From Collimonas arenae (GTDB lineage Bacteria; Pseudomonadota; Gammaproteobacteria; Burkholderiales; Burkholderiaceae_D), in assembly GCF_001584165.1 (NCBI RefSeq), contig NZ_CP013233.1, forward strand, positions 2,984,620 to 3,048,619: 64,000 nucleotides of DNA, written 5' to 3'. The first letter of the stretch is position 1; the number at the start of each line of letters is the position of its first letter. The notes under the pieces are model-generated. The model was not told where the DNA came from, made no database searches, and saw nothing but the letters and a program-made list of their open reading frames with translations. Both the position numbers and the translations under genes were made by a program. This document shows positions 17,924 to 27,569 of this stretch, piece after piece.

Positions 17924-17989
17924 AAAGAAGCGAAATTATAAGGGCATTTTCTAATTATGGCTAGTGTCTTGTCGAAATTTTTTACAAGA

Positions 17990-18748
17990 TTAGTTTTGCG
18001 CCGGATTTTCAGTCGCCTCTACAGGGACTTGGCGCCATATGCAGGTGCCCTTTGCGTCCTTGTCCAAGCCGTTCAATACGAGTTCATGCTCGGCAAGTTC
18101 TTCGGCGCTGGCTGCGCGAACCGTGATTTCGGCCAGCGGTAGCAATTCCAGGGTGACGCCCTCGCTGTCGGCGTCATTATGACTGCCGCCATGGTCGATG
18201 CTGAAGCTGTTCTGGCCGCGGGTCATGGCGAGATACACTTCGGCCAGCAATTCCGAGTCAAGTAGCGCGCCGTGCAGGGTCCGGTGCGCGTTGGAGATGC
18301 CATAGCGATCGCACAGGGCGTCAAGGGAGTTGCGCTTGCCGGGGTACATTTCCTTGGCTTGGACCAGGGTGTCGATAACGCCGCTGATGTCGCTGCTAAA
18401 CGGTCCATGTCCCAACAGCTTGTATTCGGCGTCGAGGAAGCCCAAATCGAATGGTGCGTTGTGGATGATGACTTGGGCGCCGCGGATGTATTCGCGCAGC
18501 TCTTCGAATATTTCGGCGAACTTCGGCTTGTCGCTGAGGAATGCGGTGGTCAGGCCGTGGACTGCCAGCGCGCCCTCTTCCGAATCGCGCTCAGGATTGA
18601 TGTAGCGATGAAAGTTATTGCCGGTCAAGCGTCGATTTATCAACTCGACACAACCGATCTCGATGACGCGGTCGCCAGTGCGCGGGTTCAGACCGGTGGT
18701 TTCGGTATCCAGAACTACCATCCGATCCCCTGTATTTTGCAACCTCAT
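17990..18748 (-). CDS. dnaQ: DNA polymerase III epsilon subunit (3'-5' proofreading exonuclease)
   Basis: 252 residues. DEDDh exonuclease motifs are all present: DTETTG (14-19), HNAPFD (96-101) and the Exo III His159...Asp164 (HGALLDSE). QNSFSI at about 179-184 sits where E. coli epsilon has its clamp-binding QTSMAF motif. The C-terminal part would bind the alpha subunit. AGGGAG precedes the ATG. tRNA-Val follows. Confidence 0.96.
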   Translation of the reverse strand: MRLQNTGDRMVVLDTETTGLNPRTGDRVIEIGCVELINRRLTGNNFHRYINPERDSEEGALAVHGLTTAFLSDKPKFAEIFEELREYIRGAQVIIHNAPFDLGFLDAEYKLLGHGPFSSDISGVIDTLVQAKEMYPGKRNSLDALCDRYGISNAHRTLHGALLDSELLAEVYLAMTRGQNSFSIDHGGSHNDADSEGVTLELLPLAEITVRAASAEELAEHELVLNGLDKDAKGTCIWRQVPVEATENPAQN

Positions 18749-18933
18749 TCGCCTTACTCCCTATGTGTTTTCACTCCAAATTGTAGCAAATAAGGTAGTC
18801 GCCCAATCCAAAAAACCATGGGAGGCCGCAAACACTTGATTCATGCTACCGAACTGCAGGACGATGCGAAAAGCGAGCTCCGCTCTTTATGCACCAAAAT
18901 TTATTACCCAAAGACAACAAACCAGTGCCACCC

Positions 18934-19980
18934 TCAAGAGCGATTTCCGGCTATTGAAAAGGGCAAACGGCGCAAAAAATACACGAGCGGGACACACAGC
19001 AGAATCGCGAAAGCGCTGCTACCCAAGCTCCATGCGAGGCCATAGATGTAGTCGTTGGAAATCAAATGCAACGAGATCATGACGCCACGTATCAGGCTCA
19101 AGAAAATGAAATGCACTGGAAAAATTGTCAGTGTATTTTGCGAAATCCAAGAGGCTATTCTAGACACTGGAAACAGTGCGGATACAGCAAATGTAGCGAT
19201 AATTCCCAGTAATGCGGTCAGCAAATACAGCGAAGGCAATCGACCGAAATGCATGTTAGCGAGATCGACCTTGTTGTTGATTCCCACCGCACAAAAAAAC
19301 AACGCCGTCGCAATCAACAAAATAACGAACAGATAGCTTGGCTTTATATTGTTGAAAAAATTCTTTTCACGAACGTATTGTCCGATCGCATAGAACGATA
19401 GCGCGATCCACATGCTATCCAGACCCAGGGGAAGTCTGTATGGCGAATATTTCCAGAACAGTGTAATGGCAAAGGCGAGCGCTACAAATATGCAGGTCGC
19501 CGCCGTCAATGTGAGGAATTTTCGTGCAGCGTGATAGCTTATCGCCGTCATGATCAGACAAGGAAAAAACCAGAGTGGCGGATCGACAAAGAGATCAGAT
19601 TCCAGCCCCGTAAACAGGCCGACAATGGGGATATACCATGCCTGACCGGCAGACAACAAAGCCTTCACGCCAATGTTGCGCGTAGCGAGCCAGTACAAAA
19701 AAGCAAGCAGGAAAAACAGAAGATAAGGGATGGTCAAGGTTCGCAATACCTTTTTTGTATTGCGGAACATGCTCACGTCCAGCTTGCTTGATTTGATCAG
19801 GAATCCGGAAATGAAAAAAAATAACGGAACGTGAAAGCTGAATATCAGCGTCACAAGATAATCCGGCAACCCTCTGCTATGACCGAGAACAACCAGGACC
19901 ATGCCGATGGCCTTGGCGTTATCGATAAAACCGTAGTGATCGAAAGAATCCTGATTGCTTGGTGAACGATAGATCGACAA
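18934..19980 (-). CDS. Acyltransferase family 3 membrane protein (sugar O-acetylase type)
   Basis: 348 residues with about ten membrane segments. The N-terminus (FIDNAKAIGMVLVVLGHS) carries the family His, and FHVPLFFFISGFL is the second motif; both fit fucose/glucan O-acetylases (PF01757). It probably acetylates the exopolysaccharide or its repeat unit. The start is TTG at 19980, supported by AAAGG eight bases upstream. It is the last gene of the EPS cluster, 25 bases after the VirK/YbjX gene. Confidence 0.88.
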   Translation of the reverse strand: MSIYRSPSNQDSFDHYGFIDNAKAIGMVLVVLGHSRGLPDYLVTLIFSFHVPLFFFISGFLIKSSKLDVSMFRNTKKVLRTLTIPYLLFFLLAFLYWLATRNIGVKALLSAGQAWYIPIVGLFTGLESDLFVDPPLWFFPCLIMTAISYHAARKFLTLTAATCIFVALAFAITLFWKYSPYRLPLGLDSMWIALSFYAIGQYVREKNFFNNIKPSYLFVILLIATALFFCAVGINNKVDLANMHFGRLPSLYLLTALLGIIATFAVSALFPVSRIASWISQNTLTIFPVHFIFLSLIRGVMISLHLISNDYIYGLAWSLGSSAFAILLCVPLVYFLRRLPFSIAGNRS

Positions 19981-20005
19981 AAATTTGACCTTTATTTAGG
20001 GCGTG

Positions 20006-20956
20006 TTACCACTCATGTTTTTGCTGCTGAACAGTAAGCCGGTTCTCCAACAAGATACTGCTCAATGGAAGATGCCACCTTGTCCCTGATTTCATTTTTA
20101 AAAGCACGTTTTTTTGCGTCCTTTTGCGATGACGTGCATGAATTAAATCGAGCGCGCTTTCTGCGTAAGGCAGTGGAATTCTGTAAAAATTCTTTTGCGG
20201 GACAAGATCGCCGTATTTTCCAAAGAACTCGTCATACGAAAAGTAAAATTTTTCGCTCTGACAAATCTGACTTTTGGTGGCAATCCCCACTATCGTAGTG
20301 AAACCGAGGGCCTGCCCAACGCCATTCAATGCGGCCATCAGCAACTGAGCCGGTTGAATGTCATGGCAAAGTTTTGTTGCCTGCTGAATACCCTGAAAAC
20401 CATGTATTCCCTGGACACTGGATACGCACATCACATGTGCGTCGGGAAGCTCAAACAAACTCCCATCGGCTATGACAAAAATCACGCGATAGATACTCAC
20501 CAGATCGCTCTTGAAGATCAGGCATAGATCTCCCTCATGGTCGACTGTGTGCGGAAAATCCATCACTATTTCAAATGATATACCTTCGATATATTGTCCC
20601 CAAAGCACGACGGGGGTAGTTGAAATGTTTTCCAAGAAATCAATTTTGAAATTCTTCTGAAGATATGAATAGTGCGAAATCAGTATCAACAAGCCGGTTC
20701 TTGCAGAAATATTAAAGGAAATGTAGTTTCTCAAATACTTGTAGGTCAACTCCGGCTTACTGATAATCAATTGTTTGGTTTGCGGGTGACTAAGGATGCG
20801 GATGAACTTCAGATGCTGCCGGATATTCAATATAAGCAGCATCCCTCTATGCCATGTCTTCAGTTTCAGCATCGACCCTCGCATCACAATATTGCGTGTA
20901 ATTCTTGATGTGTTTGCGAAGAAAAATTTTAATGGCAGTTTTGAGATAGAGTTCAT
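20006..20956 (-). CDS. VirK/YbjX (DUF535) family protein
   Basis: 316 residues. Matches in my reading to the DUF535 family: HRGMLLILNIRQHLKFI near the N-terminus, then HEGDLCLIFKSDLVSIYRVIFVIAD and SSVQGIHGFQGIQQATKLCHDIQPAQLLMAALNGVGQALG. Relatives are E. coli YbjX and VirK, linked to surface and antimicrobial-peptide phenotypes; their biochemistry is not known. GCGGAGA precedes the ATG. Its place inside the EPS cluster, 30 bases after the phosphomannomutase gene, suggests a surface role. Confidence 0.82.
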   Translation of the reverse strand: MNSISKLPLKFFFANTSRITRNIVMRGSMLKLKTWHRGMLLILNIRQHLKFIRILSHPQTKQLIISKPELTYKYLRNYISFNISARTGLLILISHYSYLQKNFKIDFLENISTTPVVLWGQYIEGISFEIVMDFPHTVDHEGDLCLIFKSDLVSIYRVIFVIADGSLFELPDAHVMCVSSVQGIHGFQGIQQATKLCHDIQPAQLLMAALNGVGQALGFTTIVGIATKSQICQSEKFYFSYDEFFGKYGDLVPQKNFYRIPLPYAESALDLIHARHRKRTQKNVLLKMKSGTRWHLPLSSILLENRLTVQQQKHEW

Positions 20957-20986
20957 GTGGGTCTCCGCTTCGAAATTTTTATTGAT

Positions 20987-22393
20987 CTAAAGAAGTACTT
21001 GAAAAGGTAAGAGCGCTTCCGGCTTCGCCGCCAGAATCACTCGCTTGAACTCCGACTGTATGCGCGCCAAGGCGGCGTCCGATTCGGCCTCGAAACGCAT
21101 TACCACCACCGGTGTAGTATTGGACGAGCGCGCCAGCCCAAATCCATCCACATATTCGACGCGCAGGCCGTCGATCTTGATGATTTTCTCGGCTCCTGGA
21201 AATTCTGCATCTTCCTGCAGTTTCTCTATTAGTGAGAAATTTTCGCCTTCAACCAACTGCAGTTGCAGCTCGGGTGTGCTGATGGACTGGGGTAATGCGT
21301 TCAACGCTGCTGACGGATCATTTTCGCGGCTCAGCAGTTCCAGCAAACGGACGCCCGCATACAAGCCGTCGTCAAAGCCGTACCAGCGATCCTTGAAAAA
21401 CACGTGGCCACTCATCTCGCCGCCAAGTGGAGCTCCCGTCTCGCGCATCTTGGCTTTCACCAGCGAATGCCCGGTCTTCCACATCAATGGCGTACCGCCG
21501 TGTCTTGCGATCCACGGCGCCAAATGGCGCGTGCATTTGACGTCGTACAGAATGCTCTGACCAGGATGACGCGTCAGCACGTCGGCGGCAAACAGCATTA
21601 GCTGGCGATCCGGATAGATGATCTGACCGTCTTTCGTGACGACACCGAGACGATCGCCATCGCCGTCGAAAGCCAAACCGAGTTCTGCGTCGCCGCTTTG
21701 CAAGGCACGAATCACATCCTGCAAATTCTCAGGATGGGCTGGATCGGGATGATGGTTGGGGAAAGTGCCGTCCACCTCACAGAACAACTCTTGCACCTCA
21801 CACCCGAGTGCGCGATACAACTCGCCGGCAAAGGCGCCCGCGACCCCATTGCCACAGTCCACCACTATCTTCATGGGGCGCGCCAATTTGACATCGCTGA
21901 GGATGCGTTGCAGATAAGCTTCCTTGATATCATGCGTGCGGTAATCTCCAATCCTGCCAACCTGCGGCGGCACCGCACTGCCGACGGCGCGGACGATCTC
22001 CCTATACAGCGCCTGTATCGTTTCGCCATATATCGCCTCACCGGCCAACACCATCTTGAAGCCGTTGTAGTCAGGCGGGTTATGGCTACCAGTTATCATT
22101 ACGCCGGATTGGGCGCCAAGGACGTGGGTGGCGAAATACACCATCGGGGTGACGACCATTCCTAAATCAATCACATCCACGCCGGCTTCCTGTAACCCGA
22201 TTGCCAGTGCAGCGGTCAATTCGCGGCCGGACAAACGGCCGTCCCGACCGATAACAACCGTCTTTTCGCCCAAGGCGCGGGCAGCACCGCCAAAAGCCAG
22301 ACCGATATGATGCGCAATACCTGCATCTAACGTTTTTCCGACAACACCGCGGATGTCGTAAGCTTTAAATATCGATTTTTCGAGTGGGAGCAT
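20987..22393 (-). CDS. manB: Phosphomannomutase / phosphoglucomutase
   Basis: 468 residues of the AlgC/ManB family: interconverts mannose-6-P and mannose-1-P (and often the glucose forms). The phosphoserine loop TGSHNPPDYNGFK, the metal loop DGDGDR and the C-terminal substrate loop (VEYVDGFGLARSSNTTPVVVMRFE) are intact. The start at 22393 (MLPLEKSIFKAYDIRG) has TGAGG upstream; the longer form from 22450 is unlikely. With manC next upstream, it supplies mannose-1-P for GDP-mannose. Confidence 0.94.
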   Translation of the reverse strand: MLPLEKSIFKAYDIRGVVGKTLDAGIAHHIGLAFGGAARALGEKTVVIGRDGRLSGRELTAALAIGLQEAGVDVIDLGMVVTPMVYFATHVLGAQSGVMITGSHNPPDYNGFKMVLAGEAIYGETIQALYREIVRAVGSAVPPQVGRIGDYRTHDIKEAYLQRILSDVKLARPMKIVVDCGNGVAGAFAGELYRALGCEVQELFCEVDGTFPNHHPDPAHPENLQDVIRALQSGDAELGLAFDGDGDRLGVVTKDGQIIYPDRQLMLFAADVLTRHPGQSILYDVKCTRHLAPWIARHGGTPLMWKTGHSLVKAKMRETGAPLGGEMSGHVFFKDRWYGFDDGLYAGVRLLELLSRENDPSAALNALPQSISTPELQLQLVEGENFSLIEKLQEDAEFPGAEKIIKIDGLRVEYVDGFGLARSSNTTPVVVMRFEAESDAALARIQSEFKRVILAAKPEALLPFQVLL

Positions 22394-22520
22394 AGCCTCA
22401 ATCTCACTGTGATAAAAATTGGTTTGTAGCGCTGCGGGACGCCACAGCAAGAATCGCTCAGCTGTTGATCCATCCAGCCGACGGATTGAATATATTCAGC
22501 ACGTGTATGCGATTGCGTTT

Positions 22521-23951
22521 TCAGCTGCGTTTATATATATCGTCGAAGCGAACGATGTCATCCTCTCCCAGATAGCCTCCGGATTGCACTTCGATAAGAT
22601 GCAAGGGCATCTTTCCGGGGTTTTCCAGGCGGTGCCTGACACCGATCGGGATGTAGGTGGATTCATTCTCGGTAAGCAGCTTTTCCTCCTCACCGCAAAC
22701 AATCCGCGCCGTTCCCGTGACGACCACCCAATGCTCGGCGCGGTGATGATGCATTTGAAGGGACAGTTTCCCGCCGGGATTGACGGTAATGCGCTTGACC
22801 TGGAAGCGCTCGCCGGCGTCGATACCTTCGTAATGCCCCCAAGGCCGATAGACGCGCGTGTGATTCATGTGCTCGGTGCGGCTATTTTTCTTGAGGTCAT
22901 CGACGATTTTCTTGACACTCTGAACCTGATCCTTGTGCACCACCAGTACCGCATCCTTGGTTTCCACCACTACCAGGTCCTGGACACCGATCACCGCGAC
23001 AAAGCGATTCTCCGCACGAATCATCGAGTTCTGCACATCGTCCATATACACGTCACCGCGCAGCACATTACCTTCGGAATCACCCTCTTTTTCTGCCAGT
23101 ATTTCCCACAGCGCAGACCATGAACCGACATCGCTCCAGCCAATTTCAGCCGGAACCACTACGGCGTGACGCGTATTCTCCATCACGGCGTAATCAATCG
23201 ATTCCGCTGGACAAACGGCAAAAGAAGCTTCATCCAAACGACAAAAATCGAGATCGTGGTAAGCACCATCGAAAGCCTTTTTGCAGCTCTCTGCGATGGC
23301 TGGCCGAAATTCCCGCAGCTCGTCGAGATAGCGGTCTGCTTTGAACAAAAACATGCCGCTGTTCCAGCTATAGGCCTTATCGGCGACAAACACCTCGGCT
23401 GTAGCGCGGTCTGGCTTTTCGACAAACTTTTCGACGGCATAACAACCTTCGCCCCCTTGCGACGCAGCTTTACCTCGACGAATATAGCCATAGCCAGTTT
23501 CAGGGCCGGACGGCACGATGCCGAATGTCACCAACGCACCGCTTTCGGCGGCAGATATCGCGCGCTGGACCGCCATATGGAAAGCCTCGACATCGCCAAT
23601 CACGTGATCGGCAGGCAGCACCAGCATCGCCGCATCTTTATCCTTTTGCAGCAGATAATGCGCCGCCACCGCGACTGATGGCGCGGTATTTTTGCTTTGT
23701 GGCTCCAGCAAAATATCGAGCGGCACAATGCCGATTGCGCGCATTTGTTCAGCCACCAGAAACCGGTGCTCATCGCCGCAGGTCAGCAGCGGCGGCATCA
23801 ATTCCGGCCACTCAGACAGGCGCAACAATGCTTCCTGCAACATAGAGCGATCCGAACATAACGGCAGCAATTGCTTCGGCAATGCCTCGCGAGACAAAGG
23901 CCACAAGCGCGTTCCGGAGCCTCCGGCAAGGATGACGGGATAGATGTTCAT
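22521..23951 (-). CDS. manC: Mannose-1-phosphate guanylyltransferase / mannose-6-phosphate isomerase
   Basis: 476 residues, bifunctional ManC/AlgA type. The N-terminal pyrophosphorylase signature GGSGTRLWPLSREALPKQ is present. The C-terminal type II PMI cupin is visible as FQVKRITVNPGGKLSLQ followed by HHHRAEHWVVVTGTA. It makes GDP-mannose for the EPS. The ATG overlaps the stop of the upstream nucleotidyltransferase gene by four bases, so the two are translationally coupled. Confidence 0.95.
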   Translation of the reverse strand: MNIYPVILAGGSGTRLWPLSREALPKQLLPLCSDRSMLQEALLRLSEWPELMPPLLTCGDEHRFLVAEQMRAIGIVPLDILLEPQSKNTAPSVAVAAHYLLQKDKDAAMLVLPADHVIGDVEAFHMAVQRAISAAESGALVTFGIVPSGPETGYGYIRRGKAASQGGEGCYAVEKFVEKPDRATAEVFVADKAYSWNSGMFLFKADRYLDELREFRPAIAESCKKAFDGAYHDLDFCRLDEASFAVCPAESIDYAVMENTRHAVVVPAEIGWSDVGSWSALWEILAEKEGDSEGNVLRGDVYMDDVQNSMIRAENRFVAVIGVQDLVVVETKDAVLVVHKDQVQSVKKIVDDLKKNSRTEHMNHTRVYRPWGHYEGIDAGERFQVKRITVNPGGKLSLQMHHHRAEHWVVVTGTARIVCGEEEKLLTENESTYIPIGVRHRLENPGKMPLHLIEVQSGGYLGEDDIVRFDDIYKRS

Positions 23952-25102
23952 AGATCACTCAACGATAAAGAGGCTTTATCTTCCGCGTATTTTTCCGGCA
24001 ACCTGTCACGTGCGTCGCCCCAATTATCAGTGCCTGCGTCCGGCAACTTGCGCATATTGCCGGCACGGTCAACGCTGTATTCCTTGACCACAATGACCTC
24101 GTCCAGATGCGCGTTATCAAGTATGCGGGTGTATTCAAACAACACACTCCGCACTACCTCCGCTCCGGAACACAGATGGCTGCCATGGCCGATCCAGGTC
24201 GGGCCGATGATCTTGCAACCGGCCTCGATCTTGCATCCTGAACCGATATAGACCGGCCCTTCGATGGTCGTCCCATCCCAGTCTATGCTGGTGTTGAGAC
24301 CGACCCATAGACCGTCGGCAATTTGCGTTCCCGGAACTTCCAGCTGCGCCACTTCGCCCTGCAATACGCTTTGCAGCACACTCCAGAAATCGGTCACTGT
24401 GCCGATATCGATCCAGTTGAAAAAGCGCTGCTGCGCATAAAACGGCATACCTTTTTGCGCCATCAGCGGGAACAGCTCGGAGCCGATGTCAAACGTTGTG
24501 TTCGCAGGGATCAGATCGATGACTTCCGGTTCGAAGATATATATGCCGGTGCTGGCGAAATTGGATAAGGCATCGTCCTTGCGTGGTTTTTCCTGGAACG
24601 ACTGTACCCGGCCCTCCTGATCTACCACCACCACACCATAGTTGTGCACTTTGTCCCAAGGCACTTCCTTGGTAATGACACTGGCCAATGCACCCTTCTG
24701 CTTGTGCTCGAACAACGCGGAGGTCAGATCGAGATCAATCAAGGCATCGCCGCAAATCACGATGGTGGTTTCGTCAAAGAAATTTGCAAACTCCTGAATC
24801 TTCTTGATGCCGCCAGCCGAGCCCAAAGGTTCAGGCACCACTTCGCCGCTGCTGTTGACATAGCCTTCGAAGGAATAGCCGATCTGTACCCCGAACTGAT
24901 TTCCGTCGCCGAAATATTCTTCTATCTTTTGGTGCAAGTAACTGACGTTCACCATGATGTCACGTACACCGTAACTTGCGAGGTACTCGACCAGGTAAGC
25001 CATGACAGGTTTGCCCAGGATCGGAATCATCGGTTTGGGGAGATCGTAGGTCAACGGTTGAACTCGCGTGCCTTTACCGGCAGCTAAAATCATTGCTTTC
25101 AT
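23948..25102 (-). CDS. Sugar-phosphate nucleotidyltransferase (NDP-sugar synthase)
   Basis: 384 residues. The N-terminal NTP-transferase domain begins MKAMILAAGKGTRVQPLTYDLPKPMIPILGKP and includes the metal-binding Asp in ICGDALIDLD. The C-terminal left-handed beta-helix repeats (TTIEGPVYIGSGCKIEAG, then TWIGHGSHL) follow, as in GDP-mannose or dTDP-glucose pyrophosphorylases. The exact sugar is unknown. Being next to manC, it may supply a second activated sugar. The last residues overlap manC by four bases. Confidence 0.88.
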   Translation of the reverse strand: MKAMILAAGKGTRVQPLTYDLPKPMIPILGKPVMAYLVEYLASYGVRDIMVNVSYLHQKIEEYFGDGNQFGVQIGYSFEGYVNSSGEVVPEPLGSAGGIKKIQEFANFFDETTIVICGDALIDLDLTSALFEHKQKGALASVITKEVPWDKVHNYGVVVVDQEGRVQSFQEKPRKDDALSNFASTGIYIFEPEVIDLIPANTTFDIGSELFPLMAQKGMPFYAQQRFFNWIDIGTVTDFWSVLQSVLQGEVAQLEVPGTQIADGLWVGLNTSIDWDGTTIEGPVYIGSGCKIEAGCKIIGPTWIGHGSHLCSGAEVVRSVLFEYTRILDNAHLDEVIVVKEYSVDRAGNMRKLPDAGTDNWGDARDRLPEKYAEDKASLSLSDL

Positions 25103-25190
25103 GTTTCCTACCTCATCAAATGGAATAAGTTAATAAGATTCGACGGCGTCGGCTTCTATCGATCTGCCGGCAAGCGCCTGACCAGTCATT

Positions 25191-25937
25191 TCAAGCCTGT
25201 CGTTTTCCTTCGCGATATTTGCGGCACAAAATCAGGAATCTCATGATGTCGACGGTATAACGGCGCAGCAATCGACGTGGCTCAAGACACAGTCGATACA
25301 GCCATTCGAGTCGGGTACGTTGCACCAGACGCGGTGCGCGCGGCTTATCGCCGCTCCAGAAATCGAACAGAGCGCCAACACCGATAACCACATTGGCAGT
25401 CAGGGCCTGACGATTGGCGAGAATCCATTCTTCCTGAATCGGATTGCCAAGCGCCACCAAGACAATTTCCGCCCGCGATTTGTTGATCGAGTCCACCAGC
25501 ATTGCGTGATTGCTTGCCATGCCGTCGTAACCGTCGCAGCTGCCAACTACCTCCTGATTCAACATATTGTTGACGTGCTCAACCGATCTTTTGAGTATCT
25601 CCGGCTTACCGCCCAGCATGAACACGCGCAAGGGTTTTCTCGCAGCGGAAAATAAGTGCGGTACAAAATCAGTGCCATTCAAATTCTCCGAGAACGCTTC
25701 TCGGAGAAACAGATATGCCGCGATATCCATGCCGACACCGTCGTTGACAATCGTCACGGAGCCCCTCTTGATCTTGTCAAGCAGATAGCGGCATTGAACA
25801 ATGAAATTCGTGTTGGCGAACAGTAGTGTCGCCTTTTTATTGGCACGCACTGTGCGCAACAAATATCTGCTCAATGCCGGTGACGTCGTGTTAACGACGG
25901 GGAACCCGGCGATCGGAATGATCTTTTCGACACTCAT
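25191..25937 (-). CDS. WecG/TagA/CpsF family glycosyltransferase
   Basis: 248 residues of GT family 26, which adds ManNAc/ManNAcA-type or other sugars to lipid-linked acceptors. Typical blocks are visible: TTLLFANTNFIVQCRYLLDK-like substrate loop, GKPEILKRSVEHVN, LVALGNPIQEEWI, and the C-terminal VIGVGALFDFWSGDKPRAP with RLEWLYRLCLEPRRLLRRY. AAGGAG precedes the start at 25937; the ATG at 25982 lacks this. Confidence 0.9.
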   Translation of the reverse strand: MSVEKIIPIAGFPVVNTTSPALSRYLLRTVRANKKATLLFANTNFIVQCRYLLDKIKRGSVTIVNDGVGMDIAAYLFLREAFSENLNGTDFVPHLFSAARKPLRVFMLGGKPEILKRSVEHVNNMLNQEVVGSCDGYDGMASNHAMLVDSINKSRAEIVLVALGNPIQEEWILANRQALTANVVIGVGALFDFWSGDKPRAPRLVQRTRLEWLYRLCLEPRRLLRRYTVDIMRFLILCRKYREGKRQA

Positions 25938-26036
25938 CGACAACTCCTTCCTAACTGCAATATCCGAAACAAACAAATGCAAAATCCTCGTCGTCGCATT
26001 TCCCTTGCCTGATCATCGCTCGACAGATGCACGCAT

Positions 26037-27518
26037 CTACCGCGCGCAAAACCAACGCAGCCGAATCACCGACAGAGATAATTCATGCCAGGAACCGTTG
26101 ACCGCCCTGATATGCCATCCGGTGGCAATCACCATCAACGGATACAGCAAACAGGCGACAAGAACCCCTCCTCCAACCACGATCACATTGGTAAAATGCT
26201 GCTGCATCAGCAATAGATAAGCGCCCAATCCAAGAAGTAGAATGAGGCTTCCCACCAAAGGCGGCGCCAGCGCGTACCAGGTCATGCGCAAATCCAAGCC
26301 GAGCTCTCGGCTCAACAGCGATTGCGACACCGGAAATACCATGAGATAGGCAGCGCAGAAGGACAGACTCATGCCCAGCAGACCGAAACGGTAAAAGATG
26401 GCCGCCAGGCCGGTCGCGAGCGTCAATTGGGCGATGCCAAGCAACACTGGGACGCGGTTTTTTCCCAGTGCGAAGAACAAGTAGTCATTCAGTTGCACAA
26501 TCGACGAGATCAGATATAGCAACGCCAAGGCACCAATGATCGGCGCCGCCGGCAGCCATTTTTGGCCGAAAACCGTGACCACCAGAGGTGTCGCCAGTAC
26601 GGCCTGGAAACACAGCAAGGGCGCTACGCAAAACAGCGTAATACCGAGAATCTTCAAATAGCCACGACGCAGTGCCGCCAGATCCATCCCCGCATCGGAA
26701 AACACCGGCAGTGCGACCCTGTGCATCGAACTGGAGATGACCAGATATACGGACGAGGTCACCCGCTTTGCCAGGTTGTACAGACCGGTGGCATACGGTC
26801 CCAGGAAAATCCCCACCAAAAGCGAATCGCCATTGGTGTTGGCGAATCCCAGCACGCCGGTCAGCCCCACCTGCCGAATATCATGCCAATATTTGCGCGT
26901 CAGCGCGACATCAAACACCATGCTCGGCAACCAGCGGCTCTGCAGCACCACCAGCACCAGCGCCAAACCGGACGCTGTCACCTGTTGCACCACCAGCGAC
27001 ATCGCCCCCCAACCGCTGGCGGCGAGTGCGATTCCGATAGCGCCGCCGATCGTTACTGAAAAAATCGAACGGATTGCAAGCTGACGGAACATCATGTTGC
27101 GCACAAGCCGCGCCTCATAAGCACGTACCAGGCCGAAGAACAGGATCGAAAGGCTCATCCCCTGCAACACCGTTTTCAGTTCCGGCGCTCGAAACATGGA
27201 AGACACCACGCCGGCCGAAAAAAACATCGCGCCGGCAAGCAACAGGCCAACCGTAGCGCAACACGTAAACACCCATGAATAAAGCCTGTCGTTCGGGATG
27301 GCAGTACGCACGATAGGCATGGCAATCGCGTCGAAGACCACCAATCGGGTAAACAAGATGAACAAATGCGCAATAGTCAGCAAGCCAAAAGCATCCGGCG
27401 CCAGAAAGCGCGCAAGAACCGCAAAAACGGCAAATGACAGCACCTGCTGCGCGAGGTTATCCACGATCGACCAGATCGATCCCGATGCCAAGCCGCCGCT
27501 GATCCTCTTCTGATTCAT
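26037..27518 (-). CDS. Wzx-like polysaccharide flippase (MATE/MOP superfamily)
   Basis: 493 residues and about 12-14 membrane segments. It opens MNQKRISGGLASGSIWSIVDNLAQQVLSFAVFAVLARFLAPDAFGL, the normal start of oligosaccharide flippases (PST family). It should move the lipid-linked EPS repeat unit to the periplasmic face. AAGGGCAG lies before the ATG. It is flanked by glycosyltransferases in the EPS cluster. Confidence 0.9.
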   Translation of the reverse strand: MNQKRISGGLASGSIWSIVDNLAQQVLSFAVFAVLARFLAPDAFGLLTIAHLFILFTRLVVFDAIAMPIVRTAIPNDRLYSWVFTCCATVGLLLAGAMFFSAGVVSSMFRAPELKTVLQGMSLSILFFGLVRAYEARLVRNMMFRQLAIRSIFSVTIGGAIGIALAASGWGAMSLVVQQVTASGLALVLVVLQSRWLPSMVFDVALTRKYWHDIRQVGLTGVLGFANTNGDSLLVGIFLGPYATGLYNLAKRVTSSVYLVISSSMHRVALPVFSDAGMDLAALRRGYLKILGITLFCVAPLLCFQAVLATPLVVTVFGQKWLPAAPIIGALALLYLISSIVQLNDYLFFALGKNRVPVLLGIAQLTLATGLAAIFYRFGLLGMSLSFCAAYLMVFPVSQSLLSRELGLDLRMTWYALAPPLVGSLILLLGLGAYLLLMQQHFTNVIVVGGGVLVACLLYPLMVIATGWHIRAVNGSWHELSLSVIRLRWFCAR

Positions 27519-27569
27519 GCTGCCCTTGATCTGGTAGAAAATTCAAACATGATTACGCGCTCCGTCGGC

